From Chlorobiaceae bacterium (GTDB taxonomy: Bacteria; Bacteroidota; Chlorobiia; Chlorobiales; Chlorobiaceae): a stretch of DNA of 64,000 nt. Positions 18,780-27,235 of the stretch are shown here, in pieces (position 1 is the stretch's first letter; every line of letters starts with the position of its first letter). The stretch covers positions 54,837-118,836 of the forward strand of contig JAAXVR010000002.1 in assembly GCA_013335405.1 (NCBI GenBank). Direction: 5' to 3'. The notes below the pieces were generated by a model. That model saw only the letters and a list, made by a program, of their open reading frames with translations. It had not been told where the DNA came from and ran no database searches. The translations under genes were made by a program, and so were the position numbers.

Positions 18780-19610
18780 TTACTTGCCTCCCGCCTTGAG
18801 GAGCTTGCGCCGTTCTTCCTCGGTCAGCGAACTGTAGCCGTCCCGGGAGATCTTGTCGAGGATGGCATTGATTTCCGTTTCGGAAACCGGCCCTTCCACG
18901 CGGTTCTGTCTGAAAGGCCGGGGTCCTTTTTTGCGCCTGCTCCCGGAACGTATTCTGTCGATAAAGTCTGACAGCGAGAAATCGTTTCTCTTGATGAGAA
19001 TATAGATGAAGCCTATCAGCATGCCGCCAAGGTGCGCGAAATGGGCAATCATGTTGCCGCTGCCCATCGTTTTGCTGCCGATACCCGAGATGAACTCGAT
19101 GAGCGCATAACCGGCAACGAAATATTTGGCTTTTATCGGAACAAGGAAATAGAAGAAAATGTAGCGATCCGGAAACATCATGCCGAAAGCGAGGAGCACT
19201 CCGTAGATGGCGCCTGACGCACCGACGGTCGGATAAGGGCTTCCCATGGTGGCAAGCAGGTTGATGATGCCCGCACCTATGCCGCAGACAAAATAATAGG
19301 TGAGGAATTGACGGGTACCCCAGTAGTTTTCTATCTCTGCACCGAACATCCAGAGCGCGAACATGTTGAAAAAAAGGTGCTGGAAACTGCCGTGCAGGAA
19401 CATGTAGGAGACGAGCTGCCAGGGCATGAAGGGCAAGCCTCCGCTCTGTTCAGATCCGATGGGCCAAAGGGCTCCGAATGCATTGATGAGCTCGCCTGCC
19501 GGGCTTACCTGCAGGAAGAACATCGCTACGTTTCCGAGGATGATGAGCTTTATCGCCGGGGGCATGAGCTGGAAGCCTCCCGGTCTGTATGGCTGGTTTG
19601 AATAGGTCAT
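18780..19610 (-). CDS. Rhomboid-family intramembrane serine protease
   Basis: 276 residues with six membrane helices in residues ~20-210. The catalytic Ser motif GASGAIYG and the later His in HFAHLGGMLIG are present, as is HLFFNMFALWMFG in the second helix, so it should be active. A cytosolic C-terminal tail (about 60 residues, basic, ending in SLTEEERRKLLKAGGK) is added. Substrates are unknown. It lies downstream of pgk on the minus strand. Confidence 0.92.
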   Translation of the reverse strand: MTYSNQPYRPGGFQLMPPAIKLIILGNVAMFFLQVSPAGELINAFGALWPIGSEQSGGLPFMPWQLVSYMFLHGSFQHLFFNMFALWMFGAEIENYWGTRQFLTYYFVCGIGAGIINLLATMGSPYPTVGASGAIYGVLLAFGMMFPDRYIFFYFLVPIKAKYFVAGYALIEFISGIGSKTMGSGNMIAHFAHLGGMLIGFIYILIKRNDFSLSDFIDRIRSGSRRKKGPRPFRQNRVEGPVSETEINAILDKISRDGYSSLTEEERRKLLKAGGK

Positions 19611-19734
19611 TGCTTGCTATGGTTCTCTTTGCCGTGCCGGCCTTCTTCCCCGGTGCGGAACAGGGAAGAAGGTCGGCAGCAGCATGGTGTGTGCCGGAAA
19701 AAAATGCAGTGTGCCGGTTTTCTTGCCTGAATGA

Positions 19735-20928
19735 TCAATCGTTCAGCGCGGAAATGCCGGGTAACTCCTTTCCTTCAAGGAATTCCAGGCTTGCGCCCCC
19801 CCCTGTTGAAATATGGGTAATCTCCCCGGCCAGGCCTGCCTTGGCGATTGCCGCTGCCGAATCTCCGCCGCCGACAATCGTTGTTGCGCCTTTTCCTGTC
19901 GCTTCGGCAAGAGCTTCAGCGACAGCTATTGTCCCGACTGCGAAATTGTCAATTTCGAAAACTCCCATCGGTCCGTTCCAGAGTACCGTTTTTGCACCGA
20001 GGATCTCCCTGCGGTAGGTCTCAACAGTTTTCGGACCGATATCGACGCCGATCATTCCTGTGGAAATCTCCCCGATACTTTCGGGACGGCAGGTGGCTGT
20101 CGCTGAAATTTCGGGGGCAACCATAACATCCTCGGGAAGCAGGAGTCTTATCCCGCGCTTTTTTGCCTGTTCGAGAAGGCTGAGGGCCAGATCGGTCTTT
20201 GAGTCCTCGACAAGGGAATTACCGATGGAGTAACCCTGGGCCTTGAAGAAGGTGAATATCATCGCACCACCGACGAGCACCGTGTCGACTTTGTTGAAAA
20301 GGTTCTCGAGAACATCAATTTTTCCGGATATTTTCGATCCGCCGAGAATAGCAACAAAGGGGCGTTTGGGCTCTTCGAGAGCCTTGCCGAGGTACATAAG
20401 CTCACGTTCGATCAGGAAACCGGCAACAGCGGTCTGCATATAGTGGGTTATCCCTTCCGTGGATGCATGAGCCCTGTGAGCAGTGCCGAAAGCGTCGTTG
20501 ACGTAGACTTCGCCGAGTGATGCGAGTTCTTTCGAAAAATCGGGATCGTTCGCCTCTTCTTCAGGGTGGAATCGCAGGTTTTCCAGCAGGATGACATCGC
20601 CGTCCTGCATGGCGAGCACCTGCTGCATGACTTCATTGCCGATGCAGTCCTTTGCCATTTTGACCGGCGTGTCGATGAGCTCCGAAAGTCTTGCCGCTAC
20701 CGGAGCGAGAGTGAATTCCGGGTTGACCTTTCCTTTCGGGCGTCCGAGGTGGGACATAAGGATGAGCCTTCCGCCGTTTTCCAGCACCATGCGGATGGAT
20801 GGAAGGGATTCGACGATTCTCTTGTCGTCGGTAATTTTCTTCTGCTCGTCGAAAGGAACATTGAAATCTACGCGCATCAATACCCGTTTGCCCTGGATCG
20901 CTATGTCGGACAAGGTCTTTTTCTTCAT
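19735..20928 (-). CDS. pgk: Phosphoglycerate kinase
   Basis: 397 residues, the bacterial norm. It has the N-terminal signature [13 protein letters not shown], the hinge and nucleotide-binding region with WNGPMGVFE and GGGDSAAAI, and the C-terminal [19 protein letters not shown]. It interconverts 1,3-bisphosphoglycerate and 3-phosphoglycerate; in an organism using the reductive TCA cycle it mostly serves gluconeogenic flow. It is monocistronic in appearance, about 120 bases from each neighbour. Confidence 0.97.
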   Translation of the reverse strand: MKKKTLSDIAIQGKRVLMRVDFNVPFDEQKKITDDKRIVESLPSIRMVLENGGRLILMSHLGRPKGKVNPEFTLAPVAARLSELIDTPVKMAKDCIGNEVMQQVLAMQDGDVILLENLRFHPEEEANDPDFSKELASLGEVYVNDAFGTAHRAHASTEGITHYMQTAVAGFLIERELMYLGKALEEPKRPFVAILGGSKISGKIDVLENLFNKVDTVLVGGAMIFTFFKAQGYSIGNSLVEDSKTDLALSLLEQAKKRGIRLLLPEDVMVAPEISATATCRPESIGEISTGMIGVDIGPKTVETYRREILGAKTVLWNGPMGVFEIDNFAVGTIAVAEALAEATGKGATTIVGGGDSAAAIAKAGLAGEITHISTGGGASLEFLEGKELPGISALND

Positions 20929-21049
20929 TGTCTTGTTGATTGGTTTAAAAAATCCCCTCTCTTCCCGAGAGAGATTTATACTATGTAATCTACGATATAT
21001 TTCATTTCACTCAACAGGTTATTCATTCCCGGACGGGCTCGCGTTGCAG

Positions 21050-22063
21050 TCAATGACGGGTTTCCTTCAGGGCGTTCCGGTACTTTCTGACATTTTCGTC
21101 ATGGCCAGCAAGCGTGCCGGAGAAATTGTGTCCTCCAGTTCCGGACGCGACAAAATAGAGGTAGCCTGTTTCTGCAGGACGAAGCACGGACAGGATAGAC
21201 GATGCGCCGGGACTGCAGATGGGTCCGGGGGGAAGGCCGGAACGGGTATAGGTATTGTAGGGAGAATCTTTTTCGAGATCTTTGAAGAACAGGCGCCTGG
21301 CATCTTCTCCCAGAGCGTACTGGACGGTCGGGTCAGCCTGCAGGCGCATATTTTTCCTGAGCCTGTTGAGATAGACGCTCGCGACAAGCGGTTTTTCCCG
21401 GTCGAGTGGCGTTTCAGCTTCTACGATCGATGCCAGGGTGAGCAGCTGCAGCTCGCTCATGCCTCTTGCCGCCGTTTCGTTCTGCAGTTCGCGGGTATAG
21501 AATTTCCTGAACCTGCCGATCAGAAATGCCGCGGTTTCTCTGGCGCTTCCGGCCCAGACGAAATTGTATGTCCCCGGGAAGAGGTATCCTTCAGCCGAGC
21601 TGCCGGAAATCTTGAATTTTCCAAGAAGCCTTCTGTCAGCTGCGGCAGCCATGAAGGCTGTGGAATCGAAGTCGAGCTTTCGGCCGAGAAGCCGGGCGAC
21701 TTTACGGAGTTCGAGACCTTCGGGAATGGTAATACGTACTTCATCCTGGGGATGGGCATGCAGATAGAAAAGCAGCTGGAAATTCGACATTCCCGGCGGA
21801 ATCAGGTATCTGCCCGCCTTGATGTTGTGCAGCTTCGGAATGATTGCACCGGTCACTATCGCGGGCCATTCACTTCTGATGGCGCCGGTTCGTTGAAGCT
21901 CCGCGACGATTTCCCTGAACCCTGTTCCCCGATGAACGACGAGCCGAGCAGGGGCCTTCGAGGTATTGAGGTCGGGAATGAAGAGGAAGAGCGCAAGTGC
22001 AGACAGGAGGATTGCCGATAGTGCAGCGATTGATTTCCGGGCATGTATTTTCGACGACCGCAT
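21050..22063 (-). CDS. mltG: Endolytic murein transglycosylase MltG (YceG-like)
   Basis: 337 residues from the chosen start. An N-terminal membrane anchor (residues ~12-33) precedes a LysM-like region (VVHRGTGFREIVAELQRTGAI and RITIPEGLELRKVARLLG) and the YceG catalytic domain, with the expected glutamate in LASIVEAET and the segment LQADPTVQYALG. The enzyme cuts nascent glycan strands and sets their length. The frame is open to a GTG at 22114 that would overlap the preceding chorismate mutase gene; the ATG at 22063 is more natural. Confidence 0.92.
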   Translation of the reverse strand: MRSSKIHARKSIAALSAILLSALALFLFIPDLNTSKAPARLVVHRGTGFREIVAELQRTGAIRSEWPAIVTGAIIPKLHNIKAGRYLIPPGMSNFQLLFYLHAHPQDEVRITIPEGLELRKVARLLGRKLDFDSTAFMAAAADRRLLGKFKISGSSAEGYLFPGTYNFVWAGSARETAAFLIGRFRKFYTRELQNETAARGMSELQLLTLASIVEAETPLDREKPLVASVYLNRLRKNMRLQADPTVQYALGEDARRLFFKDLEKDSPYNTYTRSGLPPGPICSPGASSILSVLRPAETGYLYFVASGTGGHNFSGTLAGHDENVRKYRNALKETRH

Positions 22064-22077
22064 CAGGGAGGGTCTTG

Positions 22078-22404
22078 TTAACTTGAAGAGGACTCCTTCA
22101 TGAAGCTTTTCCACTCCTGCTGGAGAAGGCGGGACTCCTCAAGGATGCATCGGTAGATTTTTTCGAGAGCCTGTGAAGTGAGCGGAGTATCGGCATGGTT
22201 CATGACATTGCAGAGCACCTCCTTTTCCCTTTCAGGCTGGAGAACCTGCTCGCCGAGCATCGACTTCAGCGAGCTGATATTCTGTGCGCAATGAAGTCTT
22301 TCGCACAACAGGGAAGCCAGCTTCTGGTCGATAGCGTCGATTTTTTTTCTCCAATCGTCGATTTCAAGCCTGTGATCGGTGTTGTCGTTGCTTCCGGACA
22401 TCAT
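22078..22404 (-). CDS. Chorismate mutase, AroQ type
   Basis: 108 residues, all helical. The AroQ pattern is visible: WRKKIDAIDQKLASLLCERLHCAQNISSLK near the N-terminus and PEREKEVLCNV followed by LEKIYRCILEESRLLQQ. It would convert chorismate to prephenate for phenylalanine and tyrosine. It stands alone here, not fused to prephenate dehydratase or DAHP synthase, and is 14 bases upstream of mltG, to which it has no obvious functional link. Confidence 0.88.
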   Translation of the reverse strand: MMSGSNDNTDHRLEIDDWRKKIDAIDQKLASLLCERLHCAQNISSLKSMLGEQVLQPEREKEVLCNVMNHADTPLTSQALEKIYRCILEESRLLQQEWKSFMKESSSS

Positions 22405-22470
22405 GATGATGAGGATGATTAAGTGTGCCTTCTCTTGCTGTATGAAAACGGGATTTCATGCAGGTTTCCC

Positions 22471-23001
22471 CTATCGCCGCCCCTCGAGGAAAAGCTTTTT
22501 CCACCGCTCGATTTCCCTGTCGCAAAGCTCCCCTGAACCGCCACTCTTGTCGGTGGCAGGACGCCTGCCGCCACTGAATCGGTTCTTTTGTCCGCAAGAG
22601 TCCATGGGAGCGCCATGGAGGAGTTCTGCAAATTCTTCGGATTTCATACACCTCGCTCCGAACGCCGAGGCGTAGGTGCGCAGTTCGTTGTCCGAACTTA
22701 CAATAGTAACCAATTTTATTTTCGTGTTCAACGATTTTACGTAATCAACCATCCACAGATCGGCGCTTTTTGACGCCGGCGTGAAGACAATGTGGAGCGG
22801 AGCGCCCGAAGAATGTTCCCTGAAACAGTCGTTTCCGTCATAGACAACAGTCAGGGGGTTTCCGGAGTCCCGGTGGAATGCGAGGAGCAGCTTTTCCATT
22901 TCCCTGCGCATCGCCTCGAGAGGAGTTTGTTTTCTGTCCGGAAAGAGGTGGTGTATCAGGTTGTATCCGTCGATGACGTACTCGTGACAGCCTCTTTTCA
23001 T
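22471..23001 (-). CDS. YacP-like NYN-domain protein (DUF901), probable ribonuclease
   Basis: 176 residues. The start YVIDGYNLIHHLFPD carries the first acidic residue of the PIN-like NYN fold, and further acids appear in VVYDGNDCF and VTIVSSDNELRTYASAFGARCM. Members of this family are ribosome-associated or RNA-processing nucleases in some bacteria. The last ~40 residues (after SGGRRPATDK) are charged and probably disordered. It diverges from mraZ across a 235-base gap. Confidence 0.8.
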   Translation of the reverse strand: MKRGCHEYVIDGYNLIHHLFPDRKQTPLEAMRREMEKLLLAFHRDSGNPLTVVYDGNDCFREHSSGAPLHIVFTPASKSADLWMVDYVKSLNTKIKLVTIVSSDNELRTYASAFGARCMKSEEFAELLHGAPMDSCGQKNRFSGGRRPATDKSGGSGELCDREIERWKKLFLEGRR

Positions 23002-23168
23002 GGATTTCCTTGCGCGTTCGGGACTTATGGGCAGCTCTATTTAATTCTTCTGTTCCGAAGCCTGATTGCCTGGACTTCTCACGAGCAATAAACAGGGGTC
23101 CCCTTATGTATCAGGTAAAGTATAAAATAGATGGATATTTTTTTAGTGTATCCTTTTTTGATACATTT

Positions 23169-23198
23169 AAGTGGTGGAAAGTGGTAAAAAGTGGGAGA
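23169..23198 (+). promoter_or_regulatory. MraZ operator: three direct repeats before mraZ
   Basis: AAGTGG occurs three times at exact 10-base spacing (23169, 23179, 23189), one helical turn apart. MraZ is known to bind short GTGG-type direct repeats upstream of its own gene at this kind of spacing, so this is the likely autoregulatory site for the dcw cluster. A TATAAAAT word at about 23119 and TTGATA at about 23158 are candidate promoter elements. Confidence 0.8.
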
Positions 23199-23236
23199 AA
23201 TATGCCTGAAAATCGGATATAAACCGTTGCTGTGGA

Positions 23237-23707
23237 ATGTCCGGATTCATAGGAAAAGAAAGACATGCCGTCGATGAGAAAGGACGGCTGATGATCCCGG
23301 CCAGGTTTCGCCGGAGATTCAGCGCTGAAACGCTGACCGGAGGGACCGTCGGCAAAAGGGGCGCAGCCGGCTGGCTCTATATCCTCAAGGCCCCCGACCG
23401 TTCCCTCGAACTGTACGAACCGCCTGTCTGGGATGGCATGAGAAAAACAATTTCGGCCCTTTCGGATTTTAATCCTGAAGAGAGGCTGCTCAAGACCCTG
23501 ATGTATGAAAGCCTGGAAACTGTGGAAATAGACCGCCAGGGAAGGGTCCCGTTGTCGAAAGAGTTTCTCGATCATGCCGGAATTTCGAGGGATGTCGTTG
23601 TAATCGGTGCGGATACGAAAATGATTGTCTGGGATCCGGACATGCTTTCATCTCTCCTGCAGGCTAACACTGAGCGGTTTGCGGTCCTGGCCGGAAGGTA
23701 TTTTTAG
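23237..23707 (+). CDS. mraZ: Transcriptional regulator MraZ
   Basis: 156 residues, two AbrB-like half domains: GKERHAVDEKGRLMIPARFRR at the N-terminus and VEIDRQGRVPLSKEFLDHAGI in the second half, each with the DxxGR motif. It is first in the division and cell wall cluster and is known to repress it in other bacteria. The likely binding repeats lie 40-70 bases upstream. Confidence 0.96.
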   Translation: MSGFIGKERHAVDEKGRLMIPARFRRRFSAETLTGGTVGKRGAAGWLYILKAPDRSLELYEPPVWDGMRKTISALSDFNPEERLLKTLMYESLETVEIDRQGRVPLSKEFLDHAGISRDVVVIGADTKMIVWDPDMLSSLLQANTERFAVLAGRYF

Positions 23708-23711
23708 CGTT

Positions 23712-24701
23712 ATGGCAGAGGATTTCTATCATGAACCGGTCCTCGCCGCCGAAATTGTCGGTATGCTGATCAGGAAACCCGGGATCTATCTTGACGGAAC
23801 CCTTGGAGGAGGCGGACATGCCAGCGCCATGGCGCGTACGCTTTACGAAATGGGGTACTGGGAGCAATCACTCATTATCGGCATTGACCAGGATGACGAG
23901 GCTCTTCGCGCAGCGGCCCTGAAAATGGCGCCATGGGCCGTGAACACGGTTCTGGTGAAAGGGAATTTCGGTGATCTGGAAGGGAGCTTCATCAGGGCCT
24001 GTTCCGAAAAAAACATGAAACCGGAAGCCGCCGGGATACTGCTCGATCTCGGAGTTTCTTCCTTCCAGATCGACAGTGCTTCGAGAGGCTTCAGCTACCT
24101 TCGGGAAGGTCCGCTCGATATGAGGATGGACAGAAGTGCCGCCCTGACGGCGGCGGACATCGTCAATACCTATGAGGAAAAGGAGCTGGCGAGGGTGTTT
24201 TTCAGGTATGGCGAGGAAAAGAGGAGCAGAAGTATTGCAAAGGCCGTTGCGGAGTATCGCCGCAGGAACGGACCTATCACCGGCACCGTCCAGCTTGCCG
24301 GAATTATCCGGGATGTGGCATATGGCGGAGAAAATGTCATCAAGATGCTTTCGAGGGTTTTCCAGGCCCTGAGGATAGAAGTGAACGACGAGCTCGAAGT
24401 CCTTCGGGAAGCCCTTCGCCAGGGAATCGGATGCCTTGGCGAACATGGCAGGATGGCGGTTGTCAGTTATCATTCGCTCGAAGACAGGATCGTGAAAAAC
24501 GTATTTGCAGACAATGCGCGAAATGACTGGGGCCCGAAAGGAGTAGGGCTGAGGGAACCCCTGGAACGGGCATCGGTATCTCTTGTGACCCGTAAACCGC
24601 TGCTCGCGGGAGAGGATGAAACAGCAAGGAATCCCCGGGCCAGAAGCGCAAAATTGAGAGTTATTGAAAAAATCCCCAAAGGAGGTTGCCGTGAATGCTG
24701 A
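23712..24701 (+). CDS. rsmH: 16S rRNA (cytosine-1402-N4)-methyltransferase RsmH (MraW)
   Basis: 329 residues. It starts MAEDFYHEPVLAAEIV, with the SAM motif DGTLGGGGHASAMA, and includes GILLDLGVSSFQID and RVFQALRIEVNDELEVL, all RsmH hallmarks, ending PRARSAKLRVIEKI. It methylates C1402 of 16S rRNA. The ATG at 23712 is 4 bases after the mraZ stop; the frame is open further upstream but only within mraZ. It overlaps the next gene by 11 bases. Confidence 0.96.
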   Translation: MAEDFYHEPVLAAEIVGMLIRKPGIYLDGTLGGGGHASAMARTLYEMGYWEQSLIIGIDQDDEALRAAALKMAPWAVNTVLVKGNFGDLEGSFIRACSEKNMKPEAAGILLDLGVSSFQIDSASRGFSYLREGPLDMRMDRSAALTAADIVNTYEEKELARVFFRYGEEKRSRSIAKAVAEYRRRNGPITGTVQLAGIIRDVAYGGENVIKMLSRVFQALRIEVNDELEVLREALRQGIGCLGEHGRMAVVSYHSLEDRIVKNVFADNARNDWGPKGVGLREPLERASVSLVTRKPLLAGEDETARNPRARSAKLRVIEKIPKGGCREC

Positions 24702-25182
24702 GAACATCGTTATACCGTTCCTGAACCGTCAGAAAGGGCGAGCTTCCGGAGCGGACGGCAGGCAGTCAGGCAGGTTTTATCCTGGAAACCGGGTCAAAGA
24801 TGAGGCTCCGGCTGAACAGGAAAAATCCTTATTTCCAGGCGATTACGGAAGGAGTTCCGAAGAGGCTGTCCGCTCGGGCTTCCGGGAGCTCATGAGCAAT
24901 GCGCTCGATTTTGATATCGGCCAGCTCCTGCAGCTCAGATCGTTCGGTTACCTGCTTGTCGCAACGGGGCTTTTTCTTTTCCAGACGAACAATACGCTTT
25001 CGATCATCAACCTGTCACTCCAGAATGAAAAACTTCGTACCGAACTTGACATGATCAACAGCGTGCTCACTGCTCAGGAACTCAAAGTGCATGAGCTGCA
25101 CAGTATTCATAATATTACCGAGGATGCCGCCATACTCGGGCTTTCAGCCTCGAGCACCCCGCCTGTTGAGCTTGTGAAGTGA
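24691..25182 (+). CDS. ftsL: FtsL-like septal protein
   Basis: 163 residues from a GTG start that has a strong AAAGGAGG 5 bases upstream. It has a ~75-residue cytoplasmic N-terminus, one membrane helix (SFGYLLVATGLFLFQ) and a C-terminal coiled coil (LSLQNEKLRTELDMINSVLTAQELKVHELHS), the FtsL layout. Sequence conservation is weak in this family, so the call rests on topology and on its place between rsmH and ftsI. The cytoplasmic part is longer than in E. coli FtsL. Confidence 0.8.
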   Translation: MNAENIVIPFLNRQKGRASGADGRQSGRFYPGNRVKDEAPAEQEKSLFPGDYGRSSEEAVRSGFRELMSNALDFDIGQLLQLRSFGYLLVATGLFLFQTNNTLSIINLSLQNEKLRTELDMINSVLTAQELKVHELHSIHNITEDAAILGLSASSTPPVELVK

Positions 25183-25213
25183 ACGAAGCAACGTAAAAGC
25201 GAGGAAGAGTTCC

Positions 25214-27220
25214 ATGACAGACGGTAGCGACAAAAGCAGACCGGACGGAAATGAATTCGGCATACGCCTCGGGGTTGTCGTCGTTGTTTATTTCGTTTTC
25301 ATTGCCGCAATCATCGTCAAGCTTCTTGGCATACAGGTCATCGACGTCAGGAAATACAAGCAGAAGGCTTCACGCCAGTATGAGAGGGTCGTTACAGAAG
25401 CGGCGAAGAGAGGCGTTATCCTGGACCGGCACGCTCGAATGCTTGCGGAAAGCGTTGAAACCATAACCTTCTATGCCAATCCCCGTATCGTCAGGAACAC
25501 TCCCCGCATGGATGAAAAAGGGAGGCCGGTGATCGACAGGCAGAGCAGGAAGCAGGTTTATTATGACAATTCCCGAGCGCTTGCCGGGCAGTTTTCGAAA
25601 TATCTTGGAATCAGCTATCCGGAGCTCCTCTGCGATCTGAAAAAGCCGGGAGGCATGGTGGTGCTTGCCAGGAGGGTTCCCGTCGCGAAAGCGTTGCCAT
25701 TGATGGAACGGAAAATAGCGGGGGTATGGTTCCAGAGCGAGCAGCAGCGCTACTACCTTAACGTCGCATCCCAGCTGATCGGTTTCACCAACAGCCGGAA
25801 CGCCGGCAGCAGCGGCCTCGAACTCCAGCTTGACCGGGACCTGAAGGGTCGGGAGGGCACGAGGGTATTCCAGCGGTTCGCCACGGGCAAACGATATCCG
25901 GCCCCTGACGCCCGGCAGCTCGATGCCATAAGGGGCAATACGATACAGCTTACGCTCGACGCAGATGTCCAGAGCATTGTCGAGGATGAGCTGTCGAAAG
26001 CCGTGAGCCGGTTCCGTGCTGATGCGGCGACAAGCATCGTCATGGAGGTCCGGACGGGTGAGATCATCGCCATGGCGAACTACCCCACCTTCAACCTCAA
26101 CGACAGGTCAAGCTGGAGCCCTGAAAAATCCAGGAACCGGGCCGTGACGGACAGTTATGAGCCGGGCTCGACTTTCAAGCTCGTCATGGCAGCGGCTGCG
26201 ACGGAAGTGCTGAAAAGGAAAGCTGAAGACAAGGTTTTTGCCAATAACGGTTCCTTGCCGCTCTTTGATCTGGTTATCAGGGACCATGAGGCGTATGGCA
26301 GCATCACCTTCCGGGAAGCCATGATGTATTCGAGCAACATCGTTGCGGCAAAGACAGCGATGGACGTCGGCAGGGAGAGATTTTACGATTACACGAAAAA
26401 ATTCGGGTTCGGCGAGAGGACCGGGGTCGGAATGGTCGGCGAATCTCCCGGACGGGTCCGTCCGCTTTCGAAGTGGGATAAAACCACATTGCCCTGGATG
26501 GGGTACGGCTATCAGGTCATGGCGACACCGATCCAGATACTCCAGGCCTATGCGGCTGTCGCCAATGACGGCGTGATGATGAAACCGATGATCATCAGGA
26601 AGGTATTCGGCCCTGACGGGCAGGTTCGAAGGGAATACGCTCCCCGTGAGTTGAGAAGGGTCGTCTCGGCTGAAACTGCGAAGTATCTCGGAAAAGAGTA
26701 TTTCAAGGCGGTCGTAGACAGCGGGACCGCGAAAAGCGCGGCAGTGCCCGGTCTCGACGTGGCAGGAAAAACCGGGACGGCAAGGCGCGCAGCGGGAGGT
26801 TCCTATGCCAATCCGGTTTACGTTTCTTCTTTTGTCGGCTATTTTCCTGTCAACACTCCGAAATATGCGATTATTGTCATTGTCGAAAATCCAAAAACAG
26901 CATATTATGCGGCCACTGTCGCAGCACCTGTTTTTTCTTCAATAGCGTCGAGAATGGTTGCCTGTTCGAATGAAATGCAGAAGAACCTTGCGTTCCATTC
27001 CCCGGAGCAGTCCCTGCTCGATTCCATTGCCACGGTAGCGGTTCCTGACCTCAGGGGCCTCAGAGGCCGGGAGGTCCAGCGTCTCCTGAAATGGCTCGAT
27101 CTCGGTATGGAGTACTCGGGAAATCTCGACGGTCATGTTGTCAGCCAGAGTGTGGCGCCCGGCAGAAAAGTGGGAAAGAAAAGCGTTGTGAAAGTCATGC
27201 TTGCATCGAACAAAACATGA
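25214..27220 (+). CDS. ftsI: Septal peptidoglycan transpeptidase FtsI (PBP3) with C-terminal PASTA domain
   Basis: 668 residues. One N-terminal membrane helix (~18-40), the class B PBP dimerisation region, and a transpeptidase domain with the active-site box GSTFKLVM (about residue 317), SSN (MYSSNIVAAK) and KTGT (AGKTGTARRA, about 517). The last ~65 residues (VAVPDLRGLRGREVQRLL ... VVKVMLASN) form a PASTA domain, a feature more familiar from Gram-positive PBPs. It forms the septal synthase with FtsW. It lies between ftsL and murE. Confidence 0.95.
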   Translation: MTDGSDKSRPDGNEFGIRLGVVVVVYFVFIAAIIVKLLGIQVIDVRKYKQKASRQYERVVTEAAKRGVILDRHARMLAESVETITFYANPRIVRNTPRMDEKGRPVIDRQSRKQVYYDNSRALAGQFSKYLGISYPELLCDLKKPGGMVVLARRVPVAKALPLMERKIAGVWFQSEQQRYYLNVASQLIGFTNSRNAGSSGLELQLDRDLKGREGTRVFQRFATGKRYPAPDARQLDAIRGNTIQLTLDADVQSIVEDELSKAVSRFRADAATSIVMEVRTGEIIAMANYPTFNLNDRSSWSPEKSRNRAVTDSYEPGSTFKLVMAAAATEVLKRKAEDKVFANNGSLPLFDLVIRDHEAYGSITFREAMMYSSNIVAAKTAMDVGRERFYDYTKKFGFGERTGVGMVGESPGRVRPLSKWDKTTLPWMGYGYQVMATPIQILQAYAAVANDGVMMKPMIIRKVFGPDGQVRREYAPRELRRVVSAETAKYLGKEYFKAVVDSGTAKSAAVPGLDVAGKTGTARRAAGGSYANPVYVSSFVGYFPVNTPKYAIIVIVENPKTAYYAATVAAPVFSSIASRMVACSNEMQKNLAFHSPEQSLLDSIATVAVPDLRGLRGREVQRLLKWLDLGMEYSGNLDGHVVSQSVAPGRKVGKKSVVKVMLASNKT

Positions 27221-27235
27221 ACGGGACCCTTTCAA

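Noticed and set aside
20591..22021. Long open frame (476 codons) on the plus strand over pgk and mltG
   Set aside because: It runs antisense to two well-recognised genes, and its translation has no recognisable domain and unnatural composition; it is a shadow of the GC-rich coding strand.
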